From contig CM036242.1 of the NCBI GenBank assembly GCA_020698575.1, forward strand, positions 14,799,124 through 14,863,123: 64,000 bases of DNA. Direction: 5' to 3'. The position numbers were made by a program, and so were the translations under genes. Below, in pieces: positions 10,755 to 21,128 of this stretch. The notes beneath the pieces are model-generated. The model did no database searches, was not told where the DNA came from, and was given only the letters and a program-made list of their open reading frames with translations. This stretch comes from Bostrychus sinensis. Taxonomy: Eukaryota > Chordata > Actinopteri > Gobiiformes > Eleotridae. Numbering within the stretch: position 1 is the stretch's first letter; every line of letters starts with the position of its first letter.

Positions 10755-11707
10755 ATGCCACAGATGTCGCAAGTTTTGAGGGAGCGTGCAATTGGCATGC
10801 TGACGGCAGGAATGTCCACCAGAGCTGTTGCTCGTGAATTGAATGTTCATTTCTCTACCATAAGCCGTCTCCAAAGGCGTTTCAGAGAATTTGGCAGTAC
10901 ATTCAACCAGCCTCACAACCGCAGACGACGTGTAACCACACCAGCCCAGGACCTCCACATCCAGCATGTTCACCTCCAAGATCGTCTGAGACCAGCCACT
11001 CGGACAGCTGCTGAAACAATCGGTTTGCATAACCAAAGAATTTCTGCACAAACTGTCAGAAACCGTCTCAGGAAAGCTCATCTGCATGCTCGTCGTCCTT
11101 ATCGGGGTCTCGACCTGACTCCAGGTCGTCGTTGTAACCGACTTGAGTGGGCAAATGCTCACATGCGATGGCACCTGGTACGTTGGAGAGGTGTTCTCTT
11201 CTCTTCACGGATGAATCCCAGTTTACACTTTTCAGGGCAGACGGCAGACAGCGTGTGTGGCGTCGTGTGGGTGAGCGGTTTTCTGATGTCACTGTTGTGG
11301 ATCGAGTGGCCCATGGTGGCAGCAGGGTTATGGTATGGGCAGGTGTATGTTATGGACGAAGAACACAGATGCATTTTATTGATGGCATTTTGAATGCACA
11401 GAGATATCGTGACGAGATCCTGAGGCCCATTGTTGTGCCATACATCCAACAACATCACCTCATGTTGCAGCATGATAATGCACGACCCATTGTTGCAAGG
11501 ATCTGTACACAATTCTTGGAAGCTGAAAACATCCCAATTCTTGCATGGCCAGCGTACTCACCAGACATGTCACCCATTGAGCATGTTTGGGATGCTATGG
11601 ATCGGCGTATACGACATCGTGTTCCAGGTCCTACCAATATTCAGCAACTTCGCACAGCCATTGAAGAGGAGTGGACCAACATTCCACAGGCCACAATCGA
11701 CACCTGA
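10755..11707 (+). pseudogene. Tc1-family DDE transposase, single frameshift
   Basis: Cuts and joins the element through its terminal repeats in the nucleus. The start at 10755 (MPQMSQVLRER) lies 14 bp past the left repeat. Residues 1-60 or so form the paired-like helix-turn-helix (STRAVARELNVHFSTISR), followed by a second DNA-binding segment with RPYRGLDLTPGRR. Reading is lost at 11196-11205, where CTCTT is present twice; with one copy the frame would run about 315 codons to the stop at 11705-11707, normal for the family. In the second frame the catalytic residues are all present: D in FTDES, D in LQHDNARP and E in SPDMSPIEH, with exactly 34 residues between the last two (D34E). No other stop was seen, so the break looks recent. 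One odd residue is I for the usual H after HDNARP. Confidence 0.93.
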
Positions 11708-11814
11708 TCAACTCTATGTGAAGGAGATGTGTTGCACTGCATGAGGCCAATGGATGGTCACACCAGATACTGACTGGAGTCCCCAGACCTCCCAGTAAAC
11801 CCCCCCCAGTAAAA

Positions 11815-12104
11815 CAAAACTGTATGTTTCAGAGTGGCCTTTTATTGTGGCCAGTCTGAGGCACACCTGTGCAATAATCATGCTGTCTCATCAGCATCTG
11901 GATATGGCACACCTGTGAGGAGGGATGGATTATCTCGGCAAAGGAGAAGCGCTCACTATCACAGATTTGACAGATTTGTGAACAATATTTGAGAGATATG
12001 GTTATTTTGTGTATGTAGAAAAAGTTTCAGATCTTTGAGTTCATCTCATGAAAAATGGGAGCAAAAGCAAAAGTGTTGCGTATATATATTATATAGTATC
12101 AGTG
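11815..12104 (-). repeat. right terminal inverted repeat of the Tc1 element
   Basis: The inner 260 bp mirror the left repeat closely. The outer end reads GTGTTGCG, then an AT-only stretch, then TATCAGTG, where the left end predicts GCGTTTATATTTTTGTTCAGTG. The transposase-contact zone is therefore damaged. Confidence 0.92.
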
Positions 12105-12204
12105 TATATATATATATATATATACCCTTTAAAAGGATTTTGAGAGTGTCTTAAACTTTTTGCTTAGAATTTAGTATTGCCTTTTCACAATTATATATAA
12201 AAAA

Positions 12205-12282
<78 letters not shown>
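12105..12282. repeat. AT microsatellites
   Basis: A short (TA)n follows the Tc1 right end at 12105-12124, and an uninterrupted (AT)37 occupies 12209-12282. Such tracts are slippage-prone and may have grown from the TA target site. Confidence 0.95.
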
Positions 12283-12284
<2 letters not shown>

Positions 12285-12919
12285 TTTAACAAAATCTATC
12301 TGTGTTTTATTTTTTCCCAGTTTTTTTTTCTTTTAATTTTAGGTTATCTTTTAACAATAATAATAACGCATTAGTCTTATATAGCGCTATTCTAGCCACT
12401 CAAAATCTCTTTACGATTTGGTGCATTATATTTATTCACTTCCTCAGTCACACCATCAAACACAGTCACACTAACACATTCACATTTCAGGTTTTTTTTC
12501 TGGGCAAATGTATTTAGCGCTGGAATATCCACTTTTTTGGTATTATCAGCAGCCATTAAAATGCATGCAGTCAGTTTTATTTTTTCCACACTGACAAATT
12601 TGCCACTTCAGAAATATAAAATACAGTATGGCATTTCATAGACATTTTAGATCAGAGTTCCGAAATGCAGTCCTGCAATTATCTTTGATATTTATCTGTG
12701 CTTCTTTTTCATTTGTACTAGTCTTTCTGGGCTGTCTCTCTGTATAAGTATTCATAACTAATAGAGTAGACACTAGCCAATAACAGCCAGTTATTCAACA
12801 GCCAATGGGAGTGTCTTTTATTGGAAAGTGCCAGCATATTAAAATAGTTTATTATCACAATGTTATTGGTCATTACACTTTTTTCCTTCTCAAATCCAAG
12901 CTTTATCTCCATTTAAATT
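12283..12919. other. unassigned AT-rich DNA
   Basis: No gene. Contains T runs and a phrase ATATAGCGCTATTCTAGCCACTC near 12380 that resembles the tail of fish tRNA-type SINEs, too short to call. Confidence 0.4.
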
Positions 12920-13440
12920 AGCGTTGGCAAGTGTGTTTTGTTCTCTCACAGACGATTCTTAAGATGCCATTGCCTGCTTTCACTTTAAGAGAAAAAGCGT
13001 TGAGTGACAGGTCCTCTAGACAGATTGACTTATCTGTCCCCACAGGCAGCCTCTGCATATTTCAATTAACTCCATGTACCTGCATATAGTGTATAGTTGT
13101 CCATTTGTTGGGAGTAAAGCAGCTATAGCGGGCCTTCAAGTTGTCTCCTCGTATTGACATTAGCCTCTTAATTAGACAGGGTTAACAAAAGGAGGGTGAC
13201 CCCAGGCGTGCCCCCCTCTGCCTCTGGACATTGCTCCGAGTCACCGGCCCAGCGGCTCGTCTGGTGATTAATGTGTGCACGTCAGGAGCTACTTTTGGCA
13301 GGGTCTTGTCTGACATGTCTGGAAAGTTCAAGCATATTCATGGTTAGTAGCCTCTAATTCAAATGAGTGGCTACATTAGACTTGCAAATGCCGCTTGATG
13401 GTTTCGAAGTTCAAGTACAATGTCTTATTAGGTAGGGTTA
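12920..13440. other. candidate conserved non-coding cluster
   Basis: A long high-complexity stretch with TTAATTAG at 13168-13175, GGTGATTAATGTGTGCACGTC near 13262 in outline, CAATTAACTCCATG near 13064 and CTCTAATTCAAATGAG near 13352. No frame of note crosses it. Dense homeodomain cores and sharp contrast with the flanks suggest an enhancer cluster. This is inference from texture. Confidence 0.4.
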
Positions 13441-13924
13441 AAAATATCTACAGTGAGTGTATGTATGCAAAGGGGAGAAGAAGTGAGGGTAATGTACTGA
13501 AATAGATGAAAAAAAAACAAAAAACTAGTGGCTTTCAAGGTAACAATCATGTTGGCAAATTCACAGTTAGGGTCATGGCATATTACACTGACCCACAATA
13601 TTAAGTGTAATATTTCTGATGGTAGAGAACAGCAGTTTTTCACAACATAATTATAAAGTAAAAGTTACATCTCTGCTGTTTTAAAAGGTAAAGGAATACA
13701 AGTGTGTACATTTGATTTACTCTGCGAATGAGGGGGGATGTCTCAAACGGACCATTTTCTAGGGTGTACCCAGTCTAAGTCCCATAGTTGCCCCAGTCAC
13801 CCACGTAACCCACCCATGACAAGAATAAACAAACAAACAAACAAACAAAAAAGATGAATGAATGAATGTTTTAAGATGTTACAGGGCTACTGGTTCTGTA
13901 GATTCTCACTTTGAATTAATGGAC
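13441..13924. other. unassigned DNA with a repeat scrap
   Basis: About 13745-13830 resembles the middle of the fish repeat with CTAGGGTGTACCC...ACCCACCCATG and ends in a (CAAA)n tract at about 13826-13850. The rest is unassigned. Confidence 0.35.
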
Positions 13925-14131
13925 CACCCCTATTATGCTACATCAACTTTTAACCTTGTTATAGTGTTGTTTGTACCACAAAAACATACCTGGTGTAGTA
14001 ATTTGGTTCATTCACGCATCAAACAATCCTGCAGGGTGAGGCCATCCCCTTCTCAAGATCTGAAAACGCTAGGTCTTTCCTCTCTACATAGACACTTGTA
14101 ACTCAGAAGTAATCCTGCACGTTTCTAAAGC

Positions 14132-14137
14132 CCATAC
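14132..14137. repeat. 6-bp target-site duplication, left
   Basis: CCATAC abuts the foldback element here and again at 16033-16038. Comparison with the uninterrupted family-A copy near 57.64 kb shows a single copy in the unfilled site, which fixes the duplication at six bases. Confidence 0.75.
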
Positions 14138-14174
14138 TATGAAGGACTGTGAGCGCCACACGAAAAGGAATAAT

Positions 14175-14400
14175 GCTTTTATTAAAAGAGTTTTTAAAAG
14201 AGCCTTTAATAAATGGATTTCTAAATGCTTTTATTAAAAGAGTTTTTATAAGTTTATTTAATAAAGAGATTACTAAATACTTTTATTAAAAGAGTTTTTA
14301 AAAGAGCATTTAATACATTGGATTATTAAATGATTTTATTAAATGAGTTTTTAAAAGAGGATTTAATAAATTTATTACTAAATGGTTTTAATAAAAGAAG
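14175..14400. repeat. subterminal 52-bp tandem array, left arm
   Basis: About four units start near 14175, 14227, 14279 and 14332, with a partial fifth near 14383. Each unit pairs TTTTATTAAAAGAG with TTTTTAAAAGAG and a TTTAATAAATGGATT-type spacer. Confidence 0.85.
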
Positions 14401-14935
14401 GATTAATAGCGTTATTCATTAATCCATTCAGGAAACCGATTTCTAAATGTATTTACAAAACCTTTTTGGAAAAGCATTTGAAAAATGTATTAGCTTCTCC
14501 GATTAGCCCCTCCTTTTAGATTTTCCGTGGCGTTCCTGGTCCTGGCTAAAGTTAAATAAAAGAAAAAGGAAAGCGATGTAACGAGCTCTGTGATTGGTCA
14601 GAGCTACTCGCGCTTGATTGGGCAGAAAACAGGGGTTATGCGCTAACTACTTCTGCATGCGGCTAAACGCAATGATCCACTTCCGGTCACAGCTTGTAAG
14701 TGAACAGCCGGACAAGGGCAGCTTCAAAAAACATATTTATGTCTTACACATCGCAAAATAAAATCACCAAACTAACGCTGCATTGGACTAACGCAGTTTT
14801 ATCCTTCAAACAAGGGTTTTAGCATTTGAGTGTTAAATATTTCACTAGTCGCTGAGCGCAGAGGCGGGATATTGTTGTCAATTAACTAAAGCCGTCACAC
14901 GGCGCACTTTATTTCAGCGGATATAAAACACACAG

Positions 14936-15162
14936 CAAATTAAATTACATGATACACAATCACAAACAACACAACCGCCCCTTTTAGCACAGTCTTAATT
15001 TATTATACACCTATTAAGGCACTTGGACGTATTTATTAATTTCTACACTCTGAGGCTACAGCCGTTGTTTTGAAGCCACTTTCACAGCTCTTCTGTGGCG
15101 TTTTCAGATGTTTTTTGTGCACACTGTGGCTGTTTTTGGTCACATACTTTAGTGAAATGTTC
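14936..15162. other. loop of the foldback element
   Basis: AT-rich single-copy spacer between the arms, with no frame and no recognised motif beyond GATACACAATCACAAACAAC. If the element derives from an autonomous transposon, this is not coding sequence from it. Confidence 0.7.
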
Positions 15163-15719
15163 CTGTGTGCTTTATATCCGCTGAAATAAAGTGCGCCAGG
15201 TGACGGCTTTAGTTAATTGACACAACAATATCCCTGCATTCGCGCTCAGTGTACAAATGCTAAAACCCTGTTTGAAGGATAAAACTGCGTTAGTCCATTG
15301 CAGCGTTAGTTTGGTGATTTTATTTTGCGATGTGTAAGACATAAATATGTTTTTTGAAGCTGCCCTTGTCCTACTGCTTGCTTACAAGCTGTGACTGGAA
15401 GTGGATCATTCCGTTTAGCCAAATGCAGAAATAGTTAGCGCATAACCCCTATTATTACCAGGCCGGCTAAGGATGACGAGCAAATTGTCTGGCCAATCAG
15501 AGTGCGTGTAGCTCTGACCAATCACAGAGTTTGTTACATCACTTTTATTTTTCTTTAATTTAACTTTAGCCAGGAGGACCAAGAACGCCACGGAAAAGCT
15601 AAAAGGAGAAGCTAATTGGAGAAGCTAATACATTTTGCAAATGCTTTTCTGAAAAGGTTTTGTAAATACATTTAGAAATTGGTTTCCTGAATGGATTAAT
15701 GAATAACGCTATTAATCCT

Positions 15720-16010
15720 TCTTTTAATAAAACCATTTAGTAATCCATTTATTAAAGGCTCTTTTAAAAACTCTATTAATAAAAGTATTTAGTAATCCAA
15801 TTATTAAATGCTCTTTTAAACACTCTTTTAATAAAACTATTTGGTAATCCATTTATTAAGTGCTGCTTTTAAAAACTCTTTTAATAAAAGTATTTAGTAA
15901 TCTCTTTATTGAATAAACTTTTAAAAACTCTTTTAATAAAAGCATTTGGTAATCAATTTATTAAAGGCTCTTTTAAAAACTCTTTTAATAAAGGCATTAT
16001 TCCTTTTCGC
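15720..16010. repeat. subterminal 52-bp tandem array, right arm
   Basis: About five units in inverse orientation (TCTTTTAATAAAAG near 15772, 15823, 15878, 15930 and 15982). There is roughly one unit more than in the left arm, which explains most of the 72-bp difference in arm length. Confidence 0.8.
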
Positions 16011-16290
16011 GTGGCGCTCACGGTCCTCCATACCATACACCATCACCAGACTTATTCTGATAATTTCAGTGCTTAAATGCCGTCACTATAAAGCACTAAG
16101 CTCATTTATCTATCTGTTAGCATCTTGTTACTAATAGCAATGCTAAGTAGCCATTTTATGCTCTGTCCATTCCTCACCATTGCCACCAACATCTCTACAA
16201 AGTCAAAGTAACAGCTCCCTAAAAGAAGACATTTTTATACCTATACATTATTATTATTTATTAGGTTATAAAACATGAAATACTAATGCA

Positions 16291-16895
16291 AAGATGTCAA
16301 CAACTGTTTTGAAAAGCCTTAAAGAAAACACAATATGGGGCCTGTAAATTGTCAATAGTGGTAAACAACAAAGTTGCCTTAGGTTTATTTGTAATAATTT
16401 TACAAATTATACATATGCAGGATCCAAAAGCTGTTATACTAAGCATGGCATTGGCAAGTTTTGTTATATTTGAATTTTTATCTGTTTGGATCATTGTTTT
16501 GAGTCTATATTACACACCACAATTCAGGCTTGGCATTGGTAAGAAGACTATAAATTATAGTTGTAATTCATCACAGAAAATTACCTTTGTTATTATATCA
16601 GGCTGGTCGATTTGCAGATGATACAGTATGTTGTTTTGGGCCTGTTACCTGCTGGGAACATGCAGGCGAGTATCTTTTATGAAGACATGGTTGAGTAAAT
16701 TATATTCAGGCAGAACAAAAGCTGTTTTATTTCATTGTAGTAAGGCCATAGACCCTTCAGTCCAACATGAACCCTCGACCATCACTCATGCCATCAAAAC
16801 TCATAAGGACAGCTGATTGTTCCCATCAAACTGCTAGGACTCAGCCACATCAGAGTGTCTCATCCTGAGCACTCCAAACTCTGACAGATAGAAAT
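16291..16895. other. unassigned DNA
   Basis: No gene recognised. Frames of 62-90 codons at 16297-16816 overlap on opposite strands and have no protein-like features beyond hydrophobic bias from T-rich codons. Confidence 0.45.
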
Positions 16896-17310
16896 AGACA
16901 ATTGCACTATGGATTGCCCGTTAATCACTTTGGCATTTTTATCCCAATGTGCCAAATATTTCTTGGTGTTCAGAATTTTCATTTGCATGCTAATGAAGGT
17001 GAAGGGCAGAAGCCACTAATTACAATCCAGTAAAGGCCTGCCTAATGGTCCACTAAAGACATAGCATGGCTGAGCCCATAATTCCATTATGCAAATGCAC
17101 AGTCAGGAGTGGAAAATCCACCGTCACTGCAAACTAGATCGACTGTTGCTAGACTTCTTTGCACTTGATAAACTCTGGCCTGTACATTCTAAGTTCGTTA
17201 GCAGAAATGACTAAACACTGATGTGCACTGGCAGGCTATAGTGGCAGACTGCCGATATGAATAGGTGGAGTTTGATAGTTTATGCTGGAAGGGGCAGACA
17301 TGTTTTACCA
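16896..17310. other. candidate conserved non-coding cluster
   Basis: High-complexity sequence with two POU octamers, ATTTGCAT at 16981-16988 and ATGCAAAT at 17089-17096, plus CCACTAATTACAATCC near 17013 and GCTAATGAAGG. No open frame. The texture and motif density are among the most enhancer-like in the window. Function is inferred. Confidence 0.42.
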
Positions 17311-17742
17311 ATGTTCATACACAGTCCAACTATAGCATGTAGGGCATCTTATGCATAATACACTGGAGACCTACAGAATAGAACTCAATAGCATAGTACC
17401 AACACAGGTCTACAAATTTGTTTTTGACCATAAAGCCTTATGTATCAGGTATTTATCTACCACACACTGCCACTACAACTGAAATACTATCAAAATAATA
17501 AAGACTGGCAAAAGAAAAAAAACTGGTTTGTCTTATACAAAATTTTCCATGTACCCTACCTTACAATTATCATAAACAAACTTGTGTTTAATTGAAAAAC
17601 ATATAATGTGTATATTATGTCTGTTTGTCTTATAGCAAGCACACATTTTGTTGCAGGTATAATAACCACCAGCATACATAATGTCAAAGTAGAAGCCATT
17701 TTTATGTCCTGTGTCTATTTCCTCTATCTTCTCAGGTCAGTA
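17311..17742. other. unassigned DNA
   Basis: Nothing recognised; moderately AT-rich. Confidence 0.45.
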
Positions 17743-17985
17743 CTTTACAACAGTAGCTCAGTTGGTAGAGCTGCTTTTCCACTAACCAGAAAGTTAGTGA
17801 AAGTTCAAACCCCACTCCCACCTTGGAGCAAGACACTTAACCCACCTTGCCTCCAGTGTCTGCACACACTGGTGTCAGGATGTGCTTGTGAGTATGAATG
17901 GGTGAATGGTTCTTTGATATAAAGCGTTTTGAGTGCCCATGGACGTAGAAAAGAACTACTGTATATAAATGTGACCATTTGTTAT
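17743..17985 (+). mobile_element. tRNA-derived SINE
   Basis: The pol III A box TAGCTCAGTTGG is at 17754-17765 and the B box AGTTCAAACCC at 17802-17812, as in a tRNA head. These are followed by CAAGACACTTAACCCACCTTGCC and a tail with AAGCGTTTTGAGTG...TATATAAATGTGACC. The tail resembles 3' ends of L2-type LINEs, which would supply the retroposition machinery. It does not fold as a clean cloverleaf, so it is not a functional tRNA. Confidence 0.8.
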
Positions 17986-18079
17986 GTTGTCTTCTGATAC
18001 TACTGAGTAATTTGTTCACAAATAACAATGGCTGAACTTTTATCAATATCATACCTCTTTTAAAAACTTTAGACACATC

Positions 18080-18860
18080 ACAATTCAGTCAGAAGGATTT
18101 ACAGATAGAATGGGCACCTAAACATGATTACTTGAGATTCGCTATCATCACCTATGAACACAGTTAGCACAATTAGAGGCCCCCTGCAAAGTCCACCAAT
18201 CCTTATTTGTTATGTTTAGACTCATGGTTAGGAATTTACTTTAAGAGACTACCCTGTCAAAATTTTCTAAGTAAAAAGTGTCCAACCACCAGCATGTTGC
18301 CTCCTATTACTTATTAAACATAGAGACTTTTTTGTGTCTGTCATATCACATCCGTATGCAAATGACATGCAAATTTTACCATTTCGCCTGCTTAAGTAGT
18401 GTTTTGTAGATGAGGTTAAGCAAATTGATTGTGTCAAATTCACTAACACTCACCTCCCACGCTCACTGAAGGAATATTAAAGAGCAGTTTAACAGCGTTC
18501 ATCTTATCCTCTCAAAACGACTCAGGCTATTACGGCTAAGACGCTACACTGTCATCGGCCAGTCAGGTAAACAAAAGCATTTTTTTTTTCACATCCCAGA
18601 AAATGTTGATAACATCGGAGAATGCTTCATTTATAAGGAGCTTTGGGGTGCAAAGGTGCCAGCCTTGGTGGATTAATTTTAAAGCGGAGGTAATTTGCAC
18701 TTGTAATTGGTAATGAAGGAGCTATTTGCTTGCACTTTTCAGAGGCTTGTTTGCACCACAACTCGATTTACATAATTCCATTAGGGAAATAGACAAAAAT
18801 GCTGTGACTAAGGTGTCAGTACAGCCACAAATAATTATGTGGTCTATACTTTGAAATAGA
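18080..18860. other. candidate conserved non-coding cluster
   Basis: Complex DNA with a closely spaced octamer pair ATGCAAAT at 18356-18363 and 18367-18374, a GTCAGGTAAACAAAAGC forkhead-like site near 18564, and TGGATTAATTTTAAAGC near 18669. A 60-codon reverse frame at 18267-18449 lacks protein character. I infer a regulatory cluster. Confidence 0.4.
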
Positions 18861-19715
18861 GCAATTCCCAAATGTCATTTTGCGGTCATACCAAAAGTCT
18901 CATTTAAACTGACAATATACAAGCTTTTTTTTTTTGCATATGAAAGAAAACTCTTTAATCAGTTAACAGCCTCTTCTTGTAAAAATAATCTTCAGGACTT
19001 CATCAAGACAATCAATCCAGCCACAGGGAGTTCCAAGCCTCAACAAATAGAGAGGGTTGCGTTTTGAAGGGCACCTGGCATAAAATGTATGCCAAATCAT
19101 AATGTGTATGGCTGCATGCTAGGAGGGGGATGATTTGATCTGGTGCCCCGAAAGGCAAAGCAGAGTGAAGGTAGACTTTATTATCAAGAATTTCAATTTG
19201 CTAGCATATTCAAATAAGATATGCTCCTATTAACTGTTGATCAAAATTTAATTAATGGCTGCCAATACTACAAATGTTCCAAGATGGTTACTGCTAACTT
19301 TAAATACTAAAAAAGCATGAAGGGTAAAGATGATGGTGTTGCAATCTTGATTAAATTGGCACTTAAATTATTGATATTTGGACATTACATCCATATAAAC
19401 CAGTACAATAGGAAAAAGAAATCCCTTCCTAACAGCTACAATGCTGTCACTGAGTGGTAGACAAGATTTGCTGCATCCTGCCAATGATCAGAGCATCCCT
19501 GGAGGATATACAGCAGCGCAGCAGGTGACAGTCATCTCCAAATGTGGGCCTGGCTCCAGATCCTCACATCAAAGAAGAAGAAACCAGTTTAATCTCCATT
19601 CAGGTCTTGCTTATGGCATTCTTTGTACAATTACACAAAGATCACGTGAGTGGCACAATACTTAAGTCAGGAATGCAAGCCAAAATTGGAGTCCAACACA
19701 TTCACAAACTACACT
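18861..19715. other. unassigned DNA with one repeat scrap
   Basis: About 19065-19140 carries GGCACCTGGCATAAAATGTATGCCAAATCA, given here as an outline. It is a worn piece of a fish repeat also seen near 29.64 and 35.42 kb. The remainder is unassigned. Confidence 0.35.
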
Positions 19716-19719
19716 TACT

Positions 19720-20375
19720 GACCACATTAGATATGCATGTTATAATGCTTGTAATGTTAATATTTAATCAACCAATTGTATGCCATCAGCTTAGACATAG
19801 GCATGCAGACTTGTTCAAGACAAACATGATAGAGTTCAAACAGATCATCAGAATGGGGAAGAAAAGATGATTTCAGTGATTATGAACCTGGCATGGATGC
19901 TCAATTAGAAAGTTCTGTGGGCAAAAAGGCAGTGTCAGTGCCAGAGGTCAAAGGAGAATGGTCTAACCCGATAGAAAAGCAATGGAAACTCTACAAACCA
20001 CTTGTTACAGTCAAGACATGCTGAAGACTATTCCTGAACACACATTTTTACCTTTAAGTAGGTGGGCTAGAAGACCACACTGGGTGCAATTATAGGCTTG
20101 TGACAGTTTCAGGAGCAATGTGGACTCATTAGACAAGGAAAAAAAAATCTATCGGTTTTAATCATCTACTTTTTGTTGACCCTGCGGAAATTGTAGCCTT
20201 AGTTTCCTATTCTTAGCTAACAGGACCAACTCCTGGTGTGGTCCTCTCCAGCAGTAACCCATCAGCTTCAAGGTTTCAAAGATTTTTGTGTTCAGAGATG
20301 GTCTCCTGCAGACACTGGTAAGTTGAACCAGTCTGACCATTCTCCTCTGATCTCTGGCATTGACAAGGCACTTTC
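19720..20375. mobile_element. Tc1-like remnant, two pieces in inverted order
   Basis: Forward piece, to about 20125: phrases such as CATCAGAATGGGGAAGAAA and CAGAGGTCAAAGGAGAATGG match the 5' half of a common fish Tc1 transposase gene. Reverse piece, about 20165-20375: the opposite strand reads GCCTTGTCAATGCCAGAG, then AGGAGAATGGTCAGACTGG, then AGGAAACTAAGGCTACAATT, the same gene region again. Both pieces are full of indels. The inverted duplicate of one transposase segment recurs near 43.5-44.05 kb. Confidence 0.7.
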
Positions 20376-20414
20376 ACGCTCAGAACTGATGCTTATTTTT
20401 TTGTTATTTTATTT

Positions 20415-20580
20415 TATTTTTCTTTATTGGTAGGGCAGTATAGTAGGAAATTGGGGAGAGAACACGGAGAAACATTTGGCCAACTGTGGGAGTCCAGACT
20501 CAAACCCATGATGCTGAGAGAGGCCGCAGTTGCCCTGCACATGTGCCGCCGCTCCACCACTGAGCCACACGGTGGCACTT
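20415..20580 (-). mobile_element. possible tRNA-headed SINE fragment
   Basis: On the minus strand an A-box-like TGGCTCAGTGG (about 20558-20568) and a B-box-like GGTTTGAGTCT (about 20499-20509) are spaced as in a tRNA head. The body resembles a widespread fish repeat ending in GAGCCACACGGTGG. The B box deviates from consensus, so confidence is moderate. Confidence 0.45.
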
Positions 20581-21128
20581 CAAACCATTTTCTACAGTGA
20601 CAAATTTCACAGAGGGTGCAATTGTTGCAACTTGCAAGGATCATCAAGGTGCTCTCTTTACTGGGTCGTTCGGTCTAAGCAACCACACATTTTGTTTAAT
20701 TTTATTCCTGGTCAACTGACAAAAGAATACCACTTCTAACCAGGAGATGGCAGCAGTTAACAATAAATAATCAGTTTACCATAAATATCCTATTGTCTGC
20801 TCATCATCACCAAAATTGCTAGTAGTAGTAGTAGTTAGTAGAAGTTTTCTAAAGCTTGACACAGTAATTCAAAATAAATTATGGAAAATAGCCAAAAGAA
20901 CATAATACTAAAACTAAGGTCCAACTAACAATGACGATGAAGAAGGGACTGTATATGGGTAAATATTTATGATTTACTGTTTATGATTTATTTTAGTGAG
21001 CTGCTAGTAGTAGTGAAAAATTATTTTTAGTTTTAGTCATCTTTGCTGCTTCTAAAGACCAGGACTGTTTAATCTTAAGCTCTTGTTAAAAGACGCTAAA
21101 AGCTCCTGAGCGTGTGACCAATTTGCAT
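20581..21128. other. unassigned DNA with a CTCF-like word
   Basis: CCAGGAGATGGCAGC at about 20740-20754 departs from the CTCF core at one position and is outside any repeat I recognise. A short (AGT)n lies near 20818. Nothing else. Confidence 0.35.

Larger units (their letters stand above)
10458..12104 (+). mobile_element. Tc1/mariner element, nearly full length, inactivated
   Basis: A 1647-bp element flanked by TA (10456-10457 and 12105-12106), as expected for Tc1/mariner. Its terminal inverted repeats are long, about 285 bp, and it encodes one DDE transposase. The outer end CACTGAACAAAAATATAAAC followed by GCAACACTTTTGC belongs to a well-known fish Tc1 lineage. Two defects disable it: a 5-bp tandem duplication breaks the transposase frame, and the last 25 bp or so of the right terminus have turned into AT-rich sequence apart from the final CAGTG. 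It inserted into a repeat-B tail, so it is younger than that repeat. Confidence 0.95.
14138..16032. mobile_element. 1.9-kb palindromic foldback element, unclassified
   Basis: The left arm (14138-14935) and right arm (15163-16032) are imperfect inverted copies, separated by a 227-bp loop. The tips are TATGAAGGACTGTGAGCGCC and, on the opposite strand at the right, TATGGAGGACCGTGAGCGCC. Each arm carries an outer tandem array of a roughly 52-bp unit built on TTTTATTAAAAGAG, then unique inner sequence with CCAAT-box words (GATTGGTCAGAGC). There is no coding frame. The layout is that of foldback (FB-like) elements, or of a MITE with subterminal repeats. The 6-bp target duplication does not single out a common superfamily. 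The arms have diverged by scattered changes, so it is not a very recent palindrome. Confidence 0.88.
13925..16290 (-). repeat. repeat family A, copy 2, split by the foldback element
   Basis: 13925-14137 and 16033-16290 together make one family-A copy in reverse orientation. Joining them restores the order seen at 57.6 kb (TTTCTAAA...CCATACACCATCA...AATTTCAGTGCTTAAAT). The CCCCCTGCTGG core seen in other copies is lost here. The foldback element between the halves is therefore a later arrival. Confidence 0.75.

Noticed and set aside
10743..11174. 143-codon minus-strand frame
   Set aside because: Antisense shadow of the Tc1 transposase gene.
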